A stretch of DNA of 64,000 nucleotides from Bradyrhizobium sp. LTSP849 (lineage in GTDB: Bacteria; Pseudomonadota; Alphaproteobacteria; Rhizobiales; Xanthobacteraceae): contig NZ_JYMR01000023.1 of NCBI RefSeq assembly GCF_000938255.1, positions 310,001 through 374,000 of the forward strand, written 5' to 3'. Made by a program: the position numbers and the translations under genes. The notes beneath the pieces were generated by a model, which searched no databases, was not told the origin of the DNA, and saw only the letters and a list, made by a program, of their open reading frames with translations. Positions 8,600-18,605 of this stretch are shown here, one piece after another (position 1 is the first letter of the stretch; each line of letters begins with the position of its first letter).

Positions 8600-9538
8600 A
8601 TGACGACGTCAGATTCGCTTCGCTATACGAGGATTCCAACCCATGGATCGGGGACGATTCCCGCTGTGGGATTTGGCACGCTCATTCCGGATCCGCTCGT
8701 GACCAGGCAGGCCACCAAGGCTGCATTGGAGGCGGGATTTCGACATCTTGATTGTGCAGAGCGCTACCGCAACGAGGAGGCCGTGGGCGATGCGCTGCAA
8801 GAGACGTTCAAGGCGGGGACTCTTCAGCGCCAGGATCTGTTCGTGACGACGAAGCTATGGAACACCAACCATCGGCCGGAGCGGGTCAAGCCTGCCTTCG
8901 ACGCCAGTCGCCGGCGGCTGCAACTCGACGATATCGACTGCTACATCATCCATACGCCCTTTGCCTTTCAACCCGGCGACGAGCAGGACCCGCGGGATGG
9001 AAGTGGCCACGTGATCTATGATTCAGGCGTGACGTTGGCGGAGACATGGGGCGCGCTGGAGCGCCTCGTCGACGAGGGGCACTGCAAGGCGATCGGCCTG
9101 TCGGACATTACCTTGGAGAAGCTGCGCGAGATCGTTGCGGTCGCGCGGATCAGGCCTGCCATGGTGCAGGTCGAATCGCATCCATATCTTCCCGAATGGG
9201 AACTACTCGACTTCTGTCGCGAACATGGAATTGTCTTGCAGGCGTTTGCAGCGCTGGGACACGCCATGAAGCCGAACCTCCTCGCTGACCCCGTGATCAC
9301 CGCCATCGCCGAGCGCCTGCACAAGACGCCGGCTCAGATAGCGCTGGCCTGGGCCGTCCAGCGCGGCACCGCTTTCCTGACGACCTCGACCAATCCTCGG
9401 CGCATCCAGGAGAACTTCGATATCTCGGCCTTGCCCGAAGACGCCATGCGGGAGATGCAGGACCAGATCACGACGAACATCAGGTTCAACACAGTGGTCG
9501 AGACCGGCGTGCCCGGATTTATTCCTCGCGCCGGATGA
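8600..9538 (+). CDS. Aldo/keto reductase
   Basis: A 312-residue NADPH-dependent aldo/keto reductase. The catalytic tetrad is complete: Asp51 and Tyr56 in HLDCAERYRNE, Lys85 in TTKLWNTNH, His118 in YIIHTPF. Nucleotide-binding residues occur in TTSTNPRRIQENFD near the C-terminus. AAAGGAGCAGCAGC precedes the ATG. It follows the EmrAB pump by 94 bp and may share its detoxifying role toward aldehydes, which is inference. Confidence 0.9.
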   Translation: MTTSDSLRYTRIPTHGSGTIPAVGFGTLIPDPLVTRQATKAALEAGFRHLDCAERYRNEEAVGDALQETFKAGTLQRQDLFVTTKLWNTNHRPERVKPAFDASRRRLQLDDIDCYIIHTPFAFQPGDEQDPRDGSGHVIYDSGVTLAETWGALERLVDEGHCKAIGLSDITLEKLREIVAVARIRPAMVQVESHPYLPEWELLDFCREHGIVLQAFAALGHAMKPNLLADPVITAIAERLHKTPAQIALAWAVQRGTAFLTTSTNPRRIQENFDISALPEDAMREMQDQITTNIRFNTVVETGVPGFIPRAG

Positions 9539-9550
9539 ACCGAGCATTGC

Positions 9551-9584
9551 TGAGCCGTGTTCCGCGACCGGGACGCGGCGCTCA
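9551..9584. terminator. Possible bidirectional terminator between convergent genes
   Basis: TGAGC (9551-9555) and CCGCG (9562-9566) pair with CGCGG (9574-9578) and GCTCA (9580-9584), giving a bulged stem between the aldo/keto reductase and the leftward regulator. No T-run follows. Confidence 0.35.
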
Positions 9585-9592
9585 CACTCGGA

Positions 9593-12439
9593 TCAGGTCC
9601 GCAGTTGCGCGATCAGGCTGCGTGCGATCCGCATGTCGGCGATGTCGGATCCTTCGGTCATCGCCCCGCATACCTTCTCAAGAATTGTGAGCGCCTCTGT
9701 ACGCTGGTCTCGTCCAATCCTGAACTGCGCAATGCTGATCGCGCATCGCAACTGCCAGAAGCCCGCGCCCTGCTGTGCTGCCAGATCCATGGCCTCGTCA
9801 AAGCAGGCTTCAGCGGCTTGCGAGTGCGGTGCCTCTTTCAGCATCAGCTCGCCCTTGATGCGGAGCAGCTCCGGCAGATACCAGCGTTCCTGCCTGTCGT
9901 TGCAGCGCGCCAGCGCACTCTCGATCGTGTCGAAGCCGTGATGGACCTGGTTGGCCTGTCCGAAACAGGCCGCGAGTTCACCGAGCAGGGGAAGAAAGCG
10001 CGGCAGGAAGCGCGCATCGCCGGCGCGATTGAGCTCGTCGCGCAGGAGCGGCAGGCCCGTCTCGACGTTCGTGCGTCTGGCGATCACCAGTGCGTTGAAA
10101 GCGCGCGCCCATAGACTCCAGAGCCGTATCGCGTGGCGTTCGGCATGTTCGAGCAACTCGGTGCCATAGCGTTCGGCGGCATCGTAATCCCCGGCCAGGA
10201 AGGCGATCGGGCAGGCGGCTTGTCCAAGCACGCTACAGAAGGTCAGCGCGTGGCCGTTGGCACGGCCTTCGTGGATGTTCCGTTCGGCGAGCGTTAGGGC
10301 CTGATCTGCAAAACCCTGGAGCCACAGGACACGGGCGCGGAAATATTGCGTCGATATCCGCAGATCGAGCGGAAAGATCTTTGGCCGCTCGGCCAGCACA
10401 TGCAGCGATGCATTCACCCGGTCGATGCGGACCCGCGCCTCGTTCTGGTCGCCGAGATAATGCAACGCAACCGCCATGAGCCGGTCCGCCAGCATGAGGT
10501 CGGTCTTGTCGGATGAACCCGCGGCGGCTTCGGTGAAACGATCGGCGAGCGCGCGTGCCTTGCCGAACGCCCCGTTGTTGAACTGGTCGATGCACAAGCC
10601 CCAGAGTGCGCGTAGCCGGAAATCCTTGTCATCGAGCCTGTCAGCCAGTTCGAGCGTGGCCTCGAGGATCGGGCGGGCCTCGCGTGCCCGGCCGTCGCCG
10701 TACATCAGCGACCAGCCCAGCGCCGCCAGGAGCTGCATGCGCACCCGCTCGTCGCCACTGGCAGGGTCTCCGAGCGCGGCAAGCGCCGTTCTGGCGCGCT
10801 CGCGACATTCGGCGAATAACGACAGGCGTACCCAGAGCGTGACCGCGACCGCCGTCAGCGCGATGCCCAGCTGTGCGTTGCCATCGGGTGAGAAGGCCCA
10901 ATCCAGCGCGGCGCGCAGATTGTCCAATTCCGCGCCATAGGTTCCAAGCCAGTCGGATAGCGGAGAGGAGGTCTCGGATTCAGCGCGTTCGAACAGGTCC
11001 CGAATATATTCGGCATGTCGTTGCGCAATCGGCTTCGCTTCGCCGACCTCGTTCAGCTTCCCGAGCGCGTAGGTGCGCGTGGTATCCAGCAGGCGATAGC
11101 GCAGCGCCCGCGCGCCGGACGGCGCGATCAGCGATTTCGTGACGAGATTGTCGATCGCCTCCATGGTCTCCGACGCACTGAGCCCATCGCCGGAGGCGAC
11201 GGCGGCAGCCGCTTCCGGCGTGAACGGTCCGACGAAGACCGATAATCTTCGCAGGATGGCGCTCTCGGATGGGGGAAGGAGATCGTAGCTCCAGTCGAGC
11301 GCGGCGCTGAGCGTCTGGTGTCGCGGAATGGCCGTGCGTCGCCCGCGCCATTGCAGCGAAAAGCGGCTGTCGAGAAGGGAGGCCGTGCCCGCGATTCCAT
11401 ACGCATTGACGCGCCCCGCGGCGAGCTCGATCGCAAGCGCGATGCCGTCGAGACGGCGGCAGATGTCCGCAACGAGCGGCGCCTCTTCCGCGCTGAGCTG
11501 AAACGGGCCGGAGCTTTGCGCGATACGTTCGACGAAAAGCTGGGCTGCGGGATAGGACAGGATTTCGGCCACGGCGAGGTCGTCGCGCCGGGGCGGACAA
11601 TCCAGCGGAAACAGCCGAAAGATCCGTTCGCCTTCGCTGCGAAAGGATTCCCGGCTGGTGGCGAGCACATGCAATCGTGGCGCCTCGCGAACGAGGCGTT
11701 CGACGAGCGGCGCAAGGGTCTCCAACACGTGCTCGCAGCTGTCGAAGATCAGCAGCGTCGATTTCGCCTGGAGATGTGTCAACAGGGCCGGGACCGGATC
11801 CTCCGCGTTGATGGCGAGCCCGAGTGCCGATGCAATGGTGATTGCCGCGAGCTCAGGCTTCCTCACCGGTCCGAAGTCGACGAAGAAGATGTGTCCGTCG
11901 AAATGGGCAAGCTGGCGATGGCCCACGGTCACGGCCACTGCGGTCTTGCCGATGCCGCCGGGGCCAACCACGGTGACGAAACGATGCAGCGAGAGCCCGG
12001 TTGAAATCTTCTCGATAACGTCGTCTCGGCCGATCACCCGGGCGAGCGGAGGGGGAAGCGAGCGGGAGAGGGGGACATCGACCGGGGAGGGCTGGACCGC
12101 AGGTACAGTCTGGGTGAGCGACGCGACGAAGCAATAGCCACGGCCGGGGACATTGACGACATAGCGGGCCGACTTGCCGGTATCGCCAAGTGCCTTGCGC
12201 AGCGCTGCGATGTGGAAGCGGAGGCTGCCATCGTCCACATTCACGTCGGCCCAGACCCGTTTGACCAGCTCCCGCTTGTCGATGACTTCGCCGGGACGCT
12301 CGGCCAGGAAGATGAGGATGTCGAGCGCGCGACCGCCAACGTGAAGTTGTGCGCCGTCCTTCTCCAAGAGTCGGGACTTGGAAAAAAGTCGAAATGGCCC
12401 AAAAGAAATGGCCGAGTCATGGTTGTTATCGGCTGGCAC
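9593..12439 (-). CDS. Large winged-helix / NTPase / TPR transcriptional regulator
   Basis: A 948-residue multidomain regulator. Residues 10-108 form an OmpR/PhoB-type winged helix (ALDILIFLAERPGEVIDKRE, then GSLRFHIAALRKALGD, ending PGRGYCFVA). An AP-ATPase/STAND-like NTPase follows, with Walker A GPGGIGKTA at 159-167 and Walker B LLIFDSCEH around Asp233. The C-terminal half is alpha-helical with TPR-like repeats (about 490-930). There is no receiver domain, so the signal is probably a ligand sensed through the NTPase or TPR part. It is a single-gene unit, convergent with the aldo/keto reductase; its target is not evident. Confidence 0.85.
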   Translation of the reverse strand: MPADNNHDSAISFGPFRLFSKSRLLEKDGAQLHVGGRALDILIFLAERPGEVIDKRELVKRVWADVNVDDGSLRFHIAALRKALGDTGKSARYVVNVPGRGYCFVASLTQTVPAVQPSPVDVPLSRSLPPPLARVIGRDDVIEKISTGLSLHRFVTVVGPGGIGKTAVAVTVGHRQLAHFDGHIFFVDFGPVRKPELAAITIASALGLAINAEDPVPALLTHLQAKSTLLIFDSCEHVLETLAPLVERLVREAPRLHVLATSRESFRSEGERIFRLFPLDCPPRRDDLAVAEILSYPAAQLFVERIAQSSGPFQLSAEEAPLVADICRRLDGIALAIELAAGRVNAYGIAGTASLLDSRFSLQWRGRRTAIPRHQTLSAALDWSYDLLPPSESAILRRLSVFVGPFTPEAAAAVASGDGLSASETMEAIDNLVTKSLIAPSGARALRYRLLDTTRTYALGKLNEVGEAKPIAQRHAEYIRDLFERAESETSSPLSDWLGTYGAELDNLRAALDWAFSPDGNAQLGIALTAVAVTLWVRLSLFAECRERARTALAALGDPASGDERVRMQLLAALGWSLMYGDGRAREARPILEATLELADRLDDKDFRLRALWGLCIDQFNNGAFGKARALADRFTEAAAGSSDKTDLMLADRLMAVALHYLGDQNEARVRIDRVNASLHVLAERPKIFPLDLRISTQYFRARVLWLQGFADQALTLAERNIHEGRANGHALTFCSVLGQAACPIAFLAGDYDAAERYGTELLEHAERHAIRLWSLWARAFNALVIARRTNVETGLPLLRDELNRAGDARFLPRFLPLLGELAACFGQANQVHHGFDTIESALARCNDRQERWYLPELLRIKGELMLKEAPHSQAAEACFDEAMDLAAQQGAGFWQLRCAISIAQFRIGRDQRTEALTILEKVCGAMTEGSDIADMRIARSLIAQLRT

Positions 12440-12815
12440 GCGCCATCGCCCCCTCGGCAGGGAGTCAAAAATGTTTGAATTCGGTCTAGCAGATCGAGGC
12501 GGTGAGTAAACTGGACGAAAGCAGCGGGGGCGGCTGCTGGCCCGCTGCCGGTTGCTTCGATCCGCATTTCATAGACGGAAATATCGCTTGCGGATGAATG
12601 GCTTAAGTCGGCAGCCGAAGCAGCGCGGTTCGCGTAGCTGTCTGCCCCGCGCAGGGGAGCATGCCGCAAAACGGGTGGTGATTTCCGCTTTGCGCGTAAG
12701 CCGTGGTCATCTCACCGATTGCGCGTGCCATTGACGATGGCCGCGTACAGCTGCGAATGGAGGTTTGGGAGCCGGTCCCGCCTCTGATCAAAGCTCACGA
12801 CTTTCGGGACAGGAC
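12440..12815. other. Intergenic region with stem-loops, no gene seen
   Basis: This 376-bp gap separates the divergent regulator and binding-protein genes, so it must hold both promoters. Two stem-loops are visible. The first is CAGCGGG (12522-12528) with CCCGCTG (12541-12547). The second is ATCCGC-ATTTC (12560-12570) pairing with GAAAT (12578-12582) and GCGGAT (12590-12595). I see no convincing coding sequence. Confidence 0.5.
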
Positions 12816-13805
12816 ATGCCCTCCCTCTCGCGCCGACAATTCGTCAATGCGGCCGCGTTTGCAGCTACGCTTGCCGGGATTCCACGCAGCGGAAGGGCCG
12901 CAGATTATCCATCGCGTCCCATTCGCCTGGTGATCCCGTATGCAGCGGGCGGCTCGGGTGACCAGATCGGACGTCCCTGGGCTGAGAGAATGTCATCGCA
13001 GCTCGGTCCGACTTTCGTCGAAAACATCGGCGGTGCGGGTGGTGCGATCGGCACCACGGCCGTCGCGCGCGGTGAGCCCGATGGCTATTCGCTGCTTCTG
13101 GGAAATGGCAGCACGCAAATCATCATTCCGCTGACGACGCCAAATCCGGCTTATTCCATCGGCGATTTCCGGGCGATCTATCGCCTGATCAACAGTGCGC
13201 TGGTTTTCGCCATCCATCCCTCGGTGCCGGCGACCAATCTGCGAGACCTGATCGCCTTTGCCAGGATCAATCCCGGCACGCTGTCCTATGGGACGCCCGG
13301 CATCGGCACCGGCAATCACCTCGTCGGCGAGTTGTTCAAGCAGCAGGCAGGCGCGCTGGATATCGTCCACGTTCCCTATCGGGGGATATCGCAGGCCACC
13401 AACGACCTCGTCAGCGGCCAGATATCTCTCATCATTGCCGTCATGTCGGTTCAATTGCAGCAACTGAACCGGGCCGGCAAGATACGGCTGCTCGCGGTCA
13501 CGACCGACAGTCGGCTGAGCGGCGCGCCGGACATACCGACTGCAATTGAATCGGGCATGCCGGATCTCAGATATGAGGGATGGTTCGGCCTGTTCGCACC
13601 GAAGATGACCGAGGATGCGATCATCGATCGGATTGCGCAGGCGACACGGGCGGCGATGGCCGATCCTGAGCTTCAGGCGAATTATCGCGCGCAGGGCATG
13701 GAGCCGGACAGCGATTCGAGCCCGGACAAATTCCAGCGCATCGTCGACGCCACATCGACAAGCCTTGCCCCCGTGATCAAGTCGATCGGGCTCAAGTCGT
13801 TGTGA
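12816..13805 (+). CDS. Bug/TctC-family tripartite tricarboxylate-type solute-binding protein
   Basis: A 329-residue periplasmic binding protein of the Bug family. A Tat-type signal (SRRQFVNAAAFAATLAG) precedes the mature start near ADYPSRPIRLVIPYAAGG, the family's most conserved block. FVENIGGAGGAIGTTAVA and YGTPGIGTGNHLVGELF also match. I chose the ATG at 12816 (MPSLSRRQF). No TctA or TctB membrane genes are nearby, so it is an orphan binder or works with a remote transporter. Its 3' end overlaps the convergent threonine aldolase by 14 bp. Confidence 0.88.
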   Translation: MPSLSRRQFVNAAAFAATLAGIPRSGRAADYPSRPIRLVIPYAAGGSGDQIGRPWAERMSSQLGPTFVENIGGAGGAIGTTAVARGEPDGYSLLLGNGSTQIIIPLTTPNPAYSIGDFRAIYRLINSALVFAIHPSVPATNLRDLIAFARINPGTLSYGTPGIGTGNHLVGELFKQQAGALDIVHVPYRGISQATNDLVSGQISLIIAVMSVQLQQLNRAGKIRLLAVTTDSRLSGAPDIPTAIESGMPDLRYEGWFGLFAPKMTEDAIIDRIAQATRAAMADPELQANYRAQGMEPDSDSSPDKFQRIVDATSTSLAPVIKSIGLKSL

Positions 13806-14847
13806 GCGCACGCTCGACGAGCGCGATGACCTCGTCCGCCTCTTGTTCTGTGCTGTCGAAGCGGGCCACGAAACGGATCACCTCTTGGCCTCGTCGCGCG
13901 AATTGCAGTCCGCTCGCGGCAAGCCTGGTGATAGCCAAAGCGGGCAGCTTGACGAAGACCAGATTAGCTTCCACGGGCGCATCGAGCCGAACGTCGGGCA
14001 GCGCGGCAAGACCCGCTCCAAGATGCGCAGCCACGGCATTGGCCTTTGCTGCGAGCCGTAGATAGAGGCCATCCTCGACGTAAGCGAGCAGCTGCGCAGA
14101 TGCATAGCGCATCTTCGACCAGGTCTGGCCAGCGCGGCGAAGCCGATAGGACAAGGGTTCAACGAGGTCCTGGTCGAACACCACGATCGCGTCCGCCGAC
14201 ATCGCCCCGTTTTTGGTCGCTCCGAAGGACAGGATATCGACGCCGGCCCGCCAGGTCATGTCGGCCGGGTGACAGCCGAGCCGCGCCAGCGCGTTGGCGA
14301 AGCGGGCGCCATCCATGTGCACCGACAGATTCTTGTCGCGGGCGATCGCACTGATCTCGGCGATGTCAGCGAGAGAGTAGATGGTCCCGAATTCGCTGGC
14401 CTGGGTGATCGACACCGCATCGGGTTGCGAGCGATTGCGGACTCCCCAGGCCGTTCGGGCGAGCGCCTCGCGCAGGATCGCCGGCTCGATCCGAAAGTGC
14501 CGGCCGGGGAGGGTGAGGAGCTTCGCGCCGCCTGTGAAGGCTTCGGTCGCGCCGCCTTCCGCCGTGTGGATGTGCGCCTCCTCGTGGCAATAGATCGCGC
14601 CATAGGGCCGCGTGCAGGCCGCGAGTGACAGGGCATTTGCCGCCGTGCCGGTCGCGACGGGGAATACAGTGACCTCGGTCTCGAACAGTGTCGAGAAGCG
14701 ACGGTTCAACAGTTTCGAACACTCGTCGTCACCGTAAGAGGCGGCCGGGCCGCGGTTGGCCTCGGCAATCGCCTGCAGTATCTCGGGGCTGATCGGCGCG
14801 ACGTTGTCGCTGCGGAAATTCGGGAGCGTCCGGGCTGCGTCGTTCAT
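13792..14847 (-). CDS. Low-specificity threonine aldolase (beta-eliminating lyase family)
   Basis: A 351-residue PLP enzyme that splits beta-hydroxy amino acids such as threonine into glycine and an aldehyde. The substrate-loop start NFRSDNVAPISPEI, VATGTAANALSL, HMDGARFANAL and the PLP-binding Lys212 in SFGATKNGAMSAD identify the family. It is the last gene of a leftward operon with a class V aminotransferase and an ABC transporter, 18 bp after the permease. A role in using an imported hydroxy-amino acid is inference. Confidence 0.88.
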   Translation of the reverse strand: MNDAARTLPNFRSDNVAPISPEILQAIAEANRGPAASYGDDECSKLLNRRFSTLFETEVTVFPVATGTAANALSLAACTRPYGAIYCHEEAHIHTAEGGATEAFTGGAKLLTLPGRHFRIEPAILREALARTAWGVRNRSQPDAVSITQASEFGTIYSLADIAEISAIARDKNLSVHMDGARFANALARLGCHPADMTWRAGVDILSFGATKNGAMSADAIVVFDQDLVEPLSYRLRRAGQTWSKMRYASAQLLAYVEDGLYLRLAAKANAVAAHLGAGLAALPDVRLDAPVEANLVFVKLPALAITRLAASGLQFARRGQEVIRFVARFDSTEQEADEVIALVERALTTT

Positions 14848-14865
14848 ACGGTCTTGTCCTAGCGA

Positions 14866-16503
14866 TCATATCACGGTTGTTTGTTGCCGGTTTAAGCGCC
14901 GGTTGATCAGAAGCAAGGGGATTGCGGTGACGAGAATGAGCACTGCGGCCGCGGCAGCCGCAAGCCCCGCGCCCGTCCCCTCAATGGCATGGTACATGAC
15001 AACGGTCGTGGTGACCCAGCCGCTCGCATAGAGGACGATGGTCGCGCTCAACTCGGATGCCGCCGTGATCCAGACGAGCACCAGCCCGCCGACAAGGCCG
15101 CTCGCCATCAACGGCACCGTCAGGGTTGCGAAGGTTGTGGTCGGCGACACTCCAAGATTGATCGAGGCCTCCTCGAGCGAGGGATCGAGCTGATGTACGA
15201 TGGCCGAAGATGACCGGATCGCGAAGGGCAGCTTGCGGACGACATAGGCGATGACCAGGATCAGCCAGCCGCCCGTCAGAACCAAAGGACCGCTGTTGAA
15301 CGCAATGATGAGCCCGATCGCCAGGATTGTACCGGACACCGCAAACGGCACCATGCCGATGAAGTCGAGCAACCCCGACAAGCGGGAGCGATGTCGGGCT
15401 ACGACATAGCCGATCGGAGCACCGATCAGCATGGTTGCGACGGCCGCGATGCTGGCGAGTGTGAGCGTGTTAAGCAGCGGCCGATAGGAGCCCGACAGCA
15501 GGGTGGCGTAATTGCTCAATCCCAGCTCCCAGGTCAGGACGGGGCCGCGGAAGCGCAGGACGGAGACCATCAAGACTGCTGCGAAAGGCAGCAGCGAGAC
15601 GATGACGATGCCCCAACTCACGGTCGTAGCCGCAAGCCGCAGTCCTGGCGTCAGCGGCAGTTTCGCGGGCGCGCTGCGGGCGCTGGTCGAGAAACGACGC
15701 TTGCCGAGATAGTGCCGTTGAACGAGAAGCGTGAGCGCCGTGCAAGCGATCAGGAGCACGCTGAGCGCGCCCGCCGCAGCGGGGTTCGCGTCAGATTCAC
15801 CGGCGAACAGCTTGAAGATGTCGATGGCAAGGAACGGCCGGTCTTCGGCCAGCACCGCCGGCACGCCGAAATTCTCCAGTGCCTCGATGAAGACCAGGAG
15901 TCCCCCGGCCAGGATCGCCGGCATCACGATCGGCAACAATACGGTGCGGATCACATAGGGCCGTGAGCCGCCGAGATTGCGCGCTGCCTCTTCCATCGAG
16001 GCGTCGACGGCCTGGAAACCGGCCAGGACCGGCATGACAACGTACGGATAGAGCGTCAATGTGAATACGATGACGATGCCGGGCAGGCCATAGATCGAGC
16101 CGATCGGGATGCCGATCCCCCGCAAAGCCGTGGTGACGACGCCGGCATGGCCGAACAGCAGCACCAGCGCGTAGGCGCTGACGAAGGAGGGGAGGACCAG
16201 CGGCAGACTCGCGAGTGTCAGGAGCAGCGCACGTCCCGGGACGTCGATCCGGGCGAGGCAGAAGGCGAGCGGGATGCCGATGGCGCAGGCGAAGACGGTC
16301 GCAAGCGCGGCTGCGAGCAGGCTGTTGCCGATGCTGCCGAGATAGTAGCGGCTCTTTACAATCGCCGCGTAGTTCCCGAGTGTCAGGCCGCCCGTACCGT
16401 CGATCCGTATGCTGGCATCAAGGACGAGCGCCAGCGGGTAGAGCAGAAAAACCGCGAGCAACACCAGGGCGGCCAGCGTCACGATGGTGGCGAAGCGTTT
16501 CAT
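14866..16503 (-). CDS. ABC transporter permease, Fe3+/2-aminoethylphosphonate type (fused pair)
   Basis: A 545-residue permease with about 12 membrane helices, a tandem fusion of two six-helix halves. Each half has its own EAA coupling loop: MEEAARNLGGSRPYVIR and LEEASINLGVSPTTTF. This architecture is typical of FbpB, ThiP and PhnUV-like systems. Its start overlaps the ATPase stop by four bases. The substrate cannot be read from the permease. Confidence 0.88.
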   Translation of the reverse strand: MKRFATIVTLAALVLLAVFLLYPLALVLDASIRIDGTGGLTLGNYAAIVKSRYYLGSIGNSLLAAALATVFACAIGIPLAFCLARIDVPGRALLLTLASLPLVLPSFVSAYALVLLFGHAGVVTTALRGIGIPIGSIYGLPGIVIVFTLTLYPYVVMPVLAGFQAVDASMEEAARNLGGSRPYVIRTVLLPIVMPAILAGGLLVFIEALENFGVPAVLAEDRPFLAIDIFKLFAGESDANPAAAGALSVLLIACTALTLLVQRHYLGKRRFSTSARSAPAKLPLTPGLRLAATTVSWGIVIVSLLPFAAVLMVSVLRFRGPVLTWELGLSNYATLLSGSYRPLLNTLTLASIAAVATMLIGAPIGYVVARHRSRLSGLLDFIGMVPFAVSGTILAIGLIIAFNSGPLVLTGGWLILVIAYVVRKLPFAIRSSSAIVHQLDPSLEEASINLGVSPTTTFATLTVPLMASGLVGGLVLVWITAASELSATIVLYASGWVTTTVVMYHAIEGTGAGLAAAAAAVLILVTAIPLLLINRRLNRQQTTVI

Positions 16504-17561
16504 GGCGAGGGAAACGCCTTGATCTGGGCAGGGTCGTAGGCAAGGGCGAGCGATGCGCCAGGCAAGACATCGAACGCCTGCGCCCCGAGCGCGGAGATCC
16601 GAATCTGGGTGCCGTCCGGCAGGGTTGCGTGAAGACGCTGCATCGGGCCCAGAAATTCACGCAGCGTCAAATGGGCTTGAATGCGTGGGCCGTCGGAGCC
16701 GTCTCCCAGCCGCAAGGCCTCCGGCCTGAGCGACAGCAGGACCGGCGCGCCTGGTGGGGCGATCTCGCCCCTGACCGCGAACTCCGTGCCGGCTGCCGCG
16801 ACATGCGTATTGCGGCCGTCGAAAGCGCCTGCGATGCCCGGCACCATATTGGTCGAGCCGAGAAACTCGGCCACGAAGGCAGTCTGCGGCGTTCGATAGA
16901 TGCGCTCGGGTGTGTCCACTTGCTCGACCTTGCCCTGACGCAAGACGGCAATGCGATCGGAAATGGCGAGCGCCTCCTCCTGATCATGTGTTACGTAGAT
17001 CGCGGTCAGACCGAGCGCCTGCTGCAGTTGCCGGATCTCGATCCGCATTTCGGTGCGTAGCTGCGCGTCGAGATTGGACAAGGGCTCGTCGAAGAGGAGC
17101 ACTGCGGGTTCGATCACGAGCGCGCGCGCGATTGCCACGCGTTGCAGCTGACCGCCCGAGAGCTGATGCGGTGAGCGTGGACCGTAGCCGGCGAGACGCA
17201 CCCGCTCGAGCGCCTTGTCGACACGCGACTTGATCTCGGCCGCCGGGACATTTCTGGCCTTCAGCCCGTAGGCTACGTTTCCGGCGACGGTGTGGTTGGG
17301 GAAGATCGCGTAGTTCTGAAACACCATGCCGATGTCGCGGCGATGTGCGGGCAGGCCATCGATGCGCCGCGCGTCAAAGGAAATGGAGCCGGATTCAACA
17401 TCGGCAAAGCCGGCGATCATGCGCAGCAGCGTCGTCTTCCCGCAGCCCGAAGGCCCAAGCAGCGTGAACAGCTCGCCATGCTTGATGTCGAGTGAGATGT
17501 CATCCACGGCCCGCACCGTGTCGAAGGTGCGGGTCAGGTTTTTGATCCGGATCGAGGTCAT
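16500..17561 (-). CDS. ABC transporter ATPase, PotA/FbpC type
   Basis: A 353-residue ATPase. Walker A (GPSGCGKTT) begins near residue 36, the signature LSGGQLQRVAIARAL and Walker B VLLFDEPLSNLD follow, and about 100 C-terminal residues form a TOBE domain. It lies between the binding-protein and permease genes of the same transporter. Confidence 0.9.
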   Translation of the reverse strand: MTSIRIKNLTRTFDTVRAVDDISLDIKHGELFTLLGPSGCGKTTLLRMIAGFADVESGSISFDARRIDGLPAHRRDIGMVFQNYAIFPNHTVAGNVAYGLKARNVPAAEIKSRVDKALERVRLAGYGPRSPHQLSGGQLQRVAIARALVIEPAVLLFDEPLSNLDAQLRTEMRIEIRQLQQALGLTAIYVTHDQEEALAISDRIAVLRQGKVEQVDTPERIYRTPQTAFVAEFLGSTNMVPGIAGAFDGRNTHVAAAGTEFAVRGEIAPPGAPVLLSLRPEALRLGDGSDGPRIQAHLTLREFLGPMQRLHATLPDGTQIRISALGAQAFDVLPGASLALAYDPAQIKAFPSP

Positions 17562-17565
17562 CAGA

Positions 17566-18573
17566 TCAGCGCGTGTTCTGAATCGTGGTCTTCAGCCGCG
17601 CGAGCGTCTCGCGCCGGGCCGCTTCCCATTTGCCGTCGTCGTAGGGCAGCACCTTGATCACCGCGAACGGCGGCATGCCGGCCGCGAGGGCATCCAGTTC
17701 GATGTCCTGACGGGCAGGGCGCCGGAAGGTCGCCTTGAGCAACATCTCCTGGACTTCCTTGCTGGCCAGATAGTCAACGAGCTTTTTGGCCGGCTCCGGG
17801 TTTGGTCCCCCTTTCAGGACAGCGACGCCTTCGACGCCCGCGTAAGTGCCCTCGGGCGGATAGACGACGCCCACCGGCGCACCATTATGGGCCCACAGGA
17901 AGCCGGCATATTCGAGGGTGATGCCGAGCGGATACTCGCCGCTGCCTACTCCGTCGAAGACCTGTGTCGAGCGGTTGAGGACTTTCGCATTCCCAAGCAA
18001 CTCACCCATCTTCGTCCACGCCGCGTCTCCTTCGCCCCACAGCGAGAGAAGCGTGGTGGCGGCCGCATAGGAGAATCCGGAATTGGCCGGGTCAGTGAAA
18101 GCGAGCCTGCCTTTCCATTTCGGGTCGAGGAGATCGGCCCAGGATTTGGGCCCGCCGGCGCTGTCGATCGCCTTCGTGTTCAGGCCGATCACAACGACCT
18201 GGATGTTCGTGCCCAACCAGAGATCGTTTGGATCACGGAATTGGGCCGGCACGGCTTCGCGTCCCTTGGCCGGATAGGCCTGAAGGTAGGGGCTGGCCAG
18301 CCGCAGGATCGTCGCATTGACACCCCAGATCACGTCGCCCTGTGGATTGGCGGCCTCGGAGGCGACGCGGCGCACAAGGACCCCTGATCCGGTCGACACC
18401 ACGTCGACCTTGATTCCGGTCGCCTTGGCGAAGCCGTCGCTGACAAGCTTGTTCACGGTGTCGTCGTTTGCCGAATAGAGCACGACGTTCTGCTGGGCCC
18501 ATACCGACCCGGCTGCGAGGAGCGATGCCGCGAGCGTCACTGCTCGGGCGAGGACGGAGGCAGGACATCTCAT
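17566..18573 (-). CDS. ABC transporter substrate-binding protein, Fe3+/aminophosphonate type
   Basis: A 335-residue periplasmic binding protein with an N-terminal signal peptide ending near residue 26 (SVWAQQN). The core resembles AfuA/FbpA/PhnS binders: VVLYSANDDTVNKLV, GNAKVLNRSTQVFDGVGSGEY and YPPEGTYAGVEGVAV. Iron binders usually have a Tyr-Tyr pair near the C-terminal third; I do not see it, so an organic ligand is at least as likely as iron. It is the first transporter gene after the aminotransferase. Confidence 0.82.
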   Translation of the reverse strand: MRCPASVLARAVTLAASLLAAGSVWAQQNVVLYSANDDTVNKLVSDGFAKATGIKVDVVSTGSGVLVRRVASEAANPQGDVIWGVNATILRLASPYLQAYPAKGREAVPAQFRDPNDLWLGTNIQVVVIGLNTKAIDSAGGPKSWADLLDPKWKGRLAFTDPANSGFSYAAATTLLSLWGEGDAAWTKMGELLGNAKVLNRSTQVFDGVGSGEYPLGITLEYAGFLWAHNGAPVGVVYPPEGTYAGVEGVAVLKGGPNPEPAKKLVDYLASKEVQEMLLKATFRRPARQDIELDALAAGMPPFAVIKVLPYDDGKWEAARRETLARLKTTIQNTR

Positions 18574-18605
18574 GGTGGTTTCGCCCTTGTCGGTTTAACC
18601 GTTGT

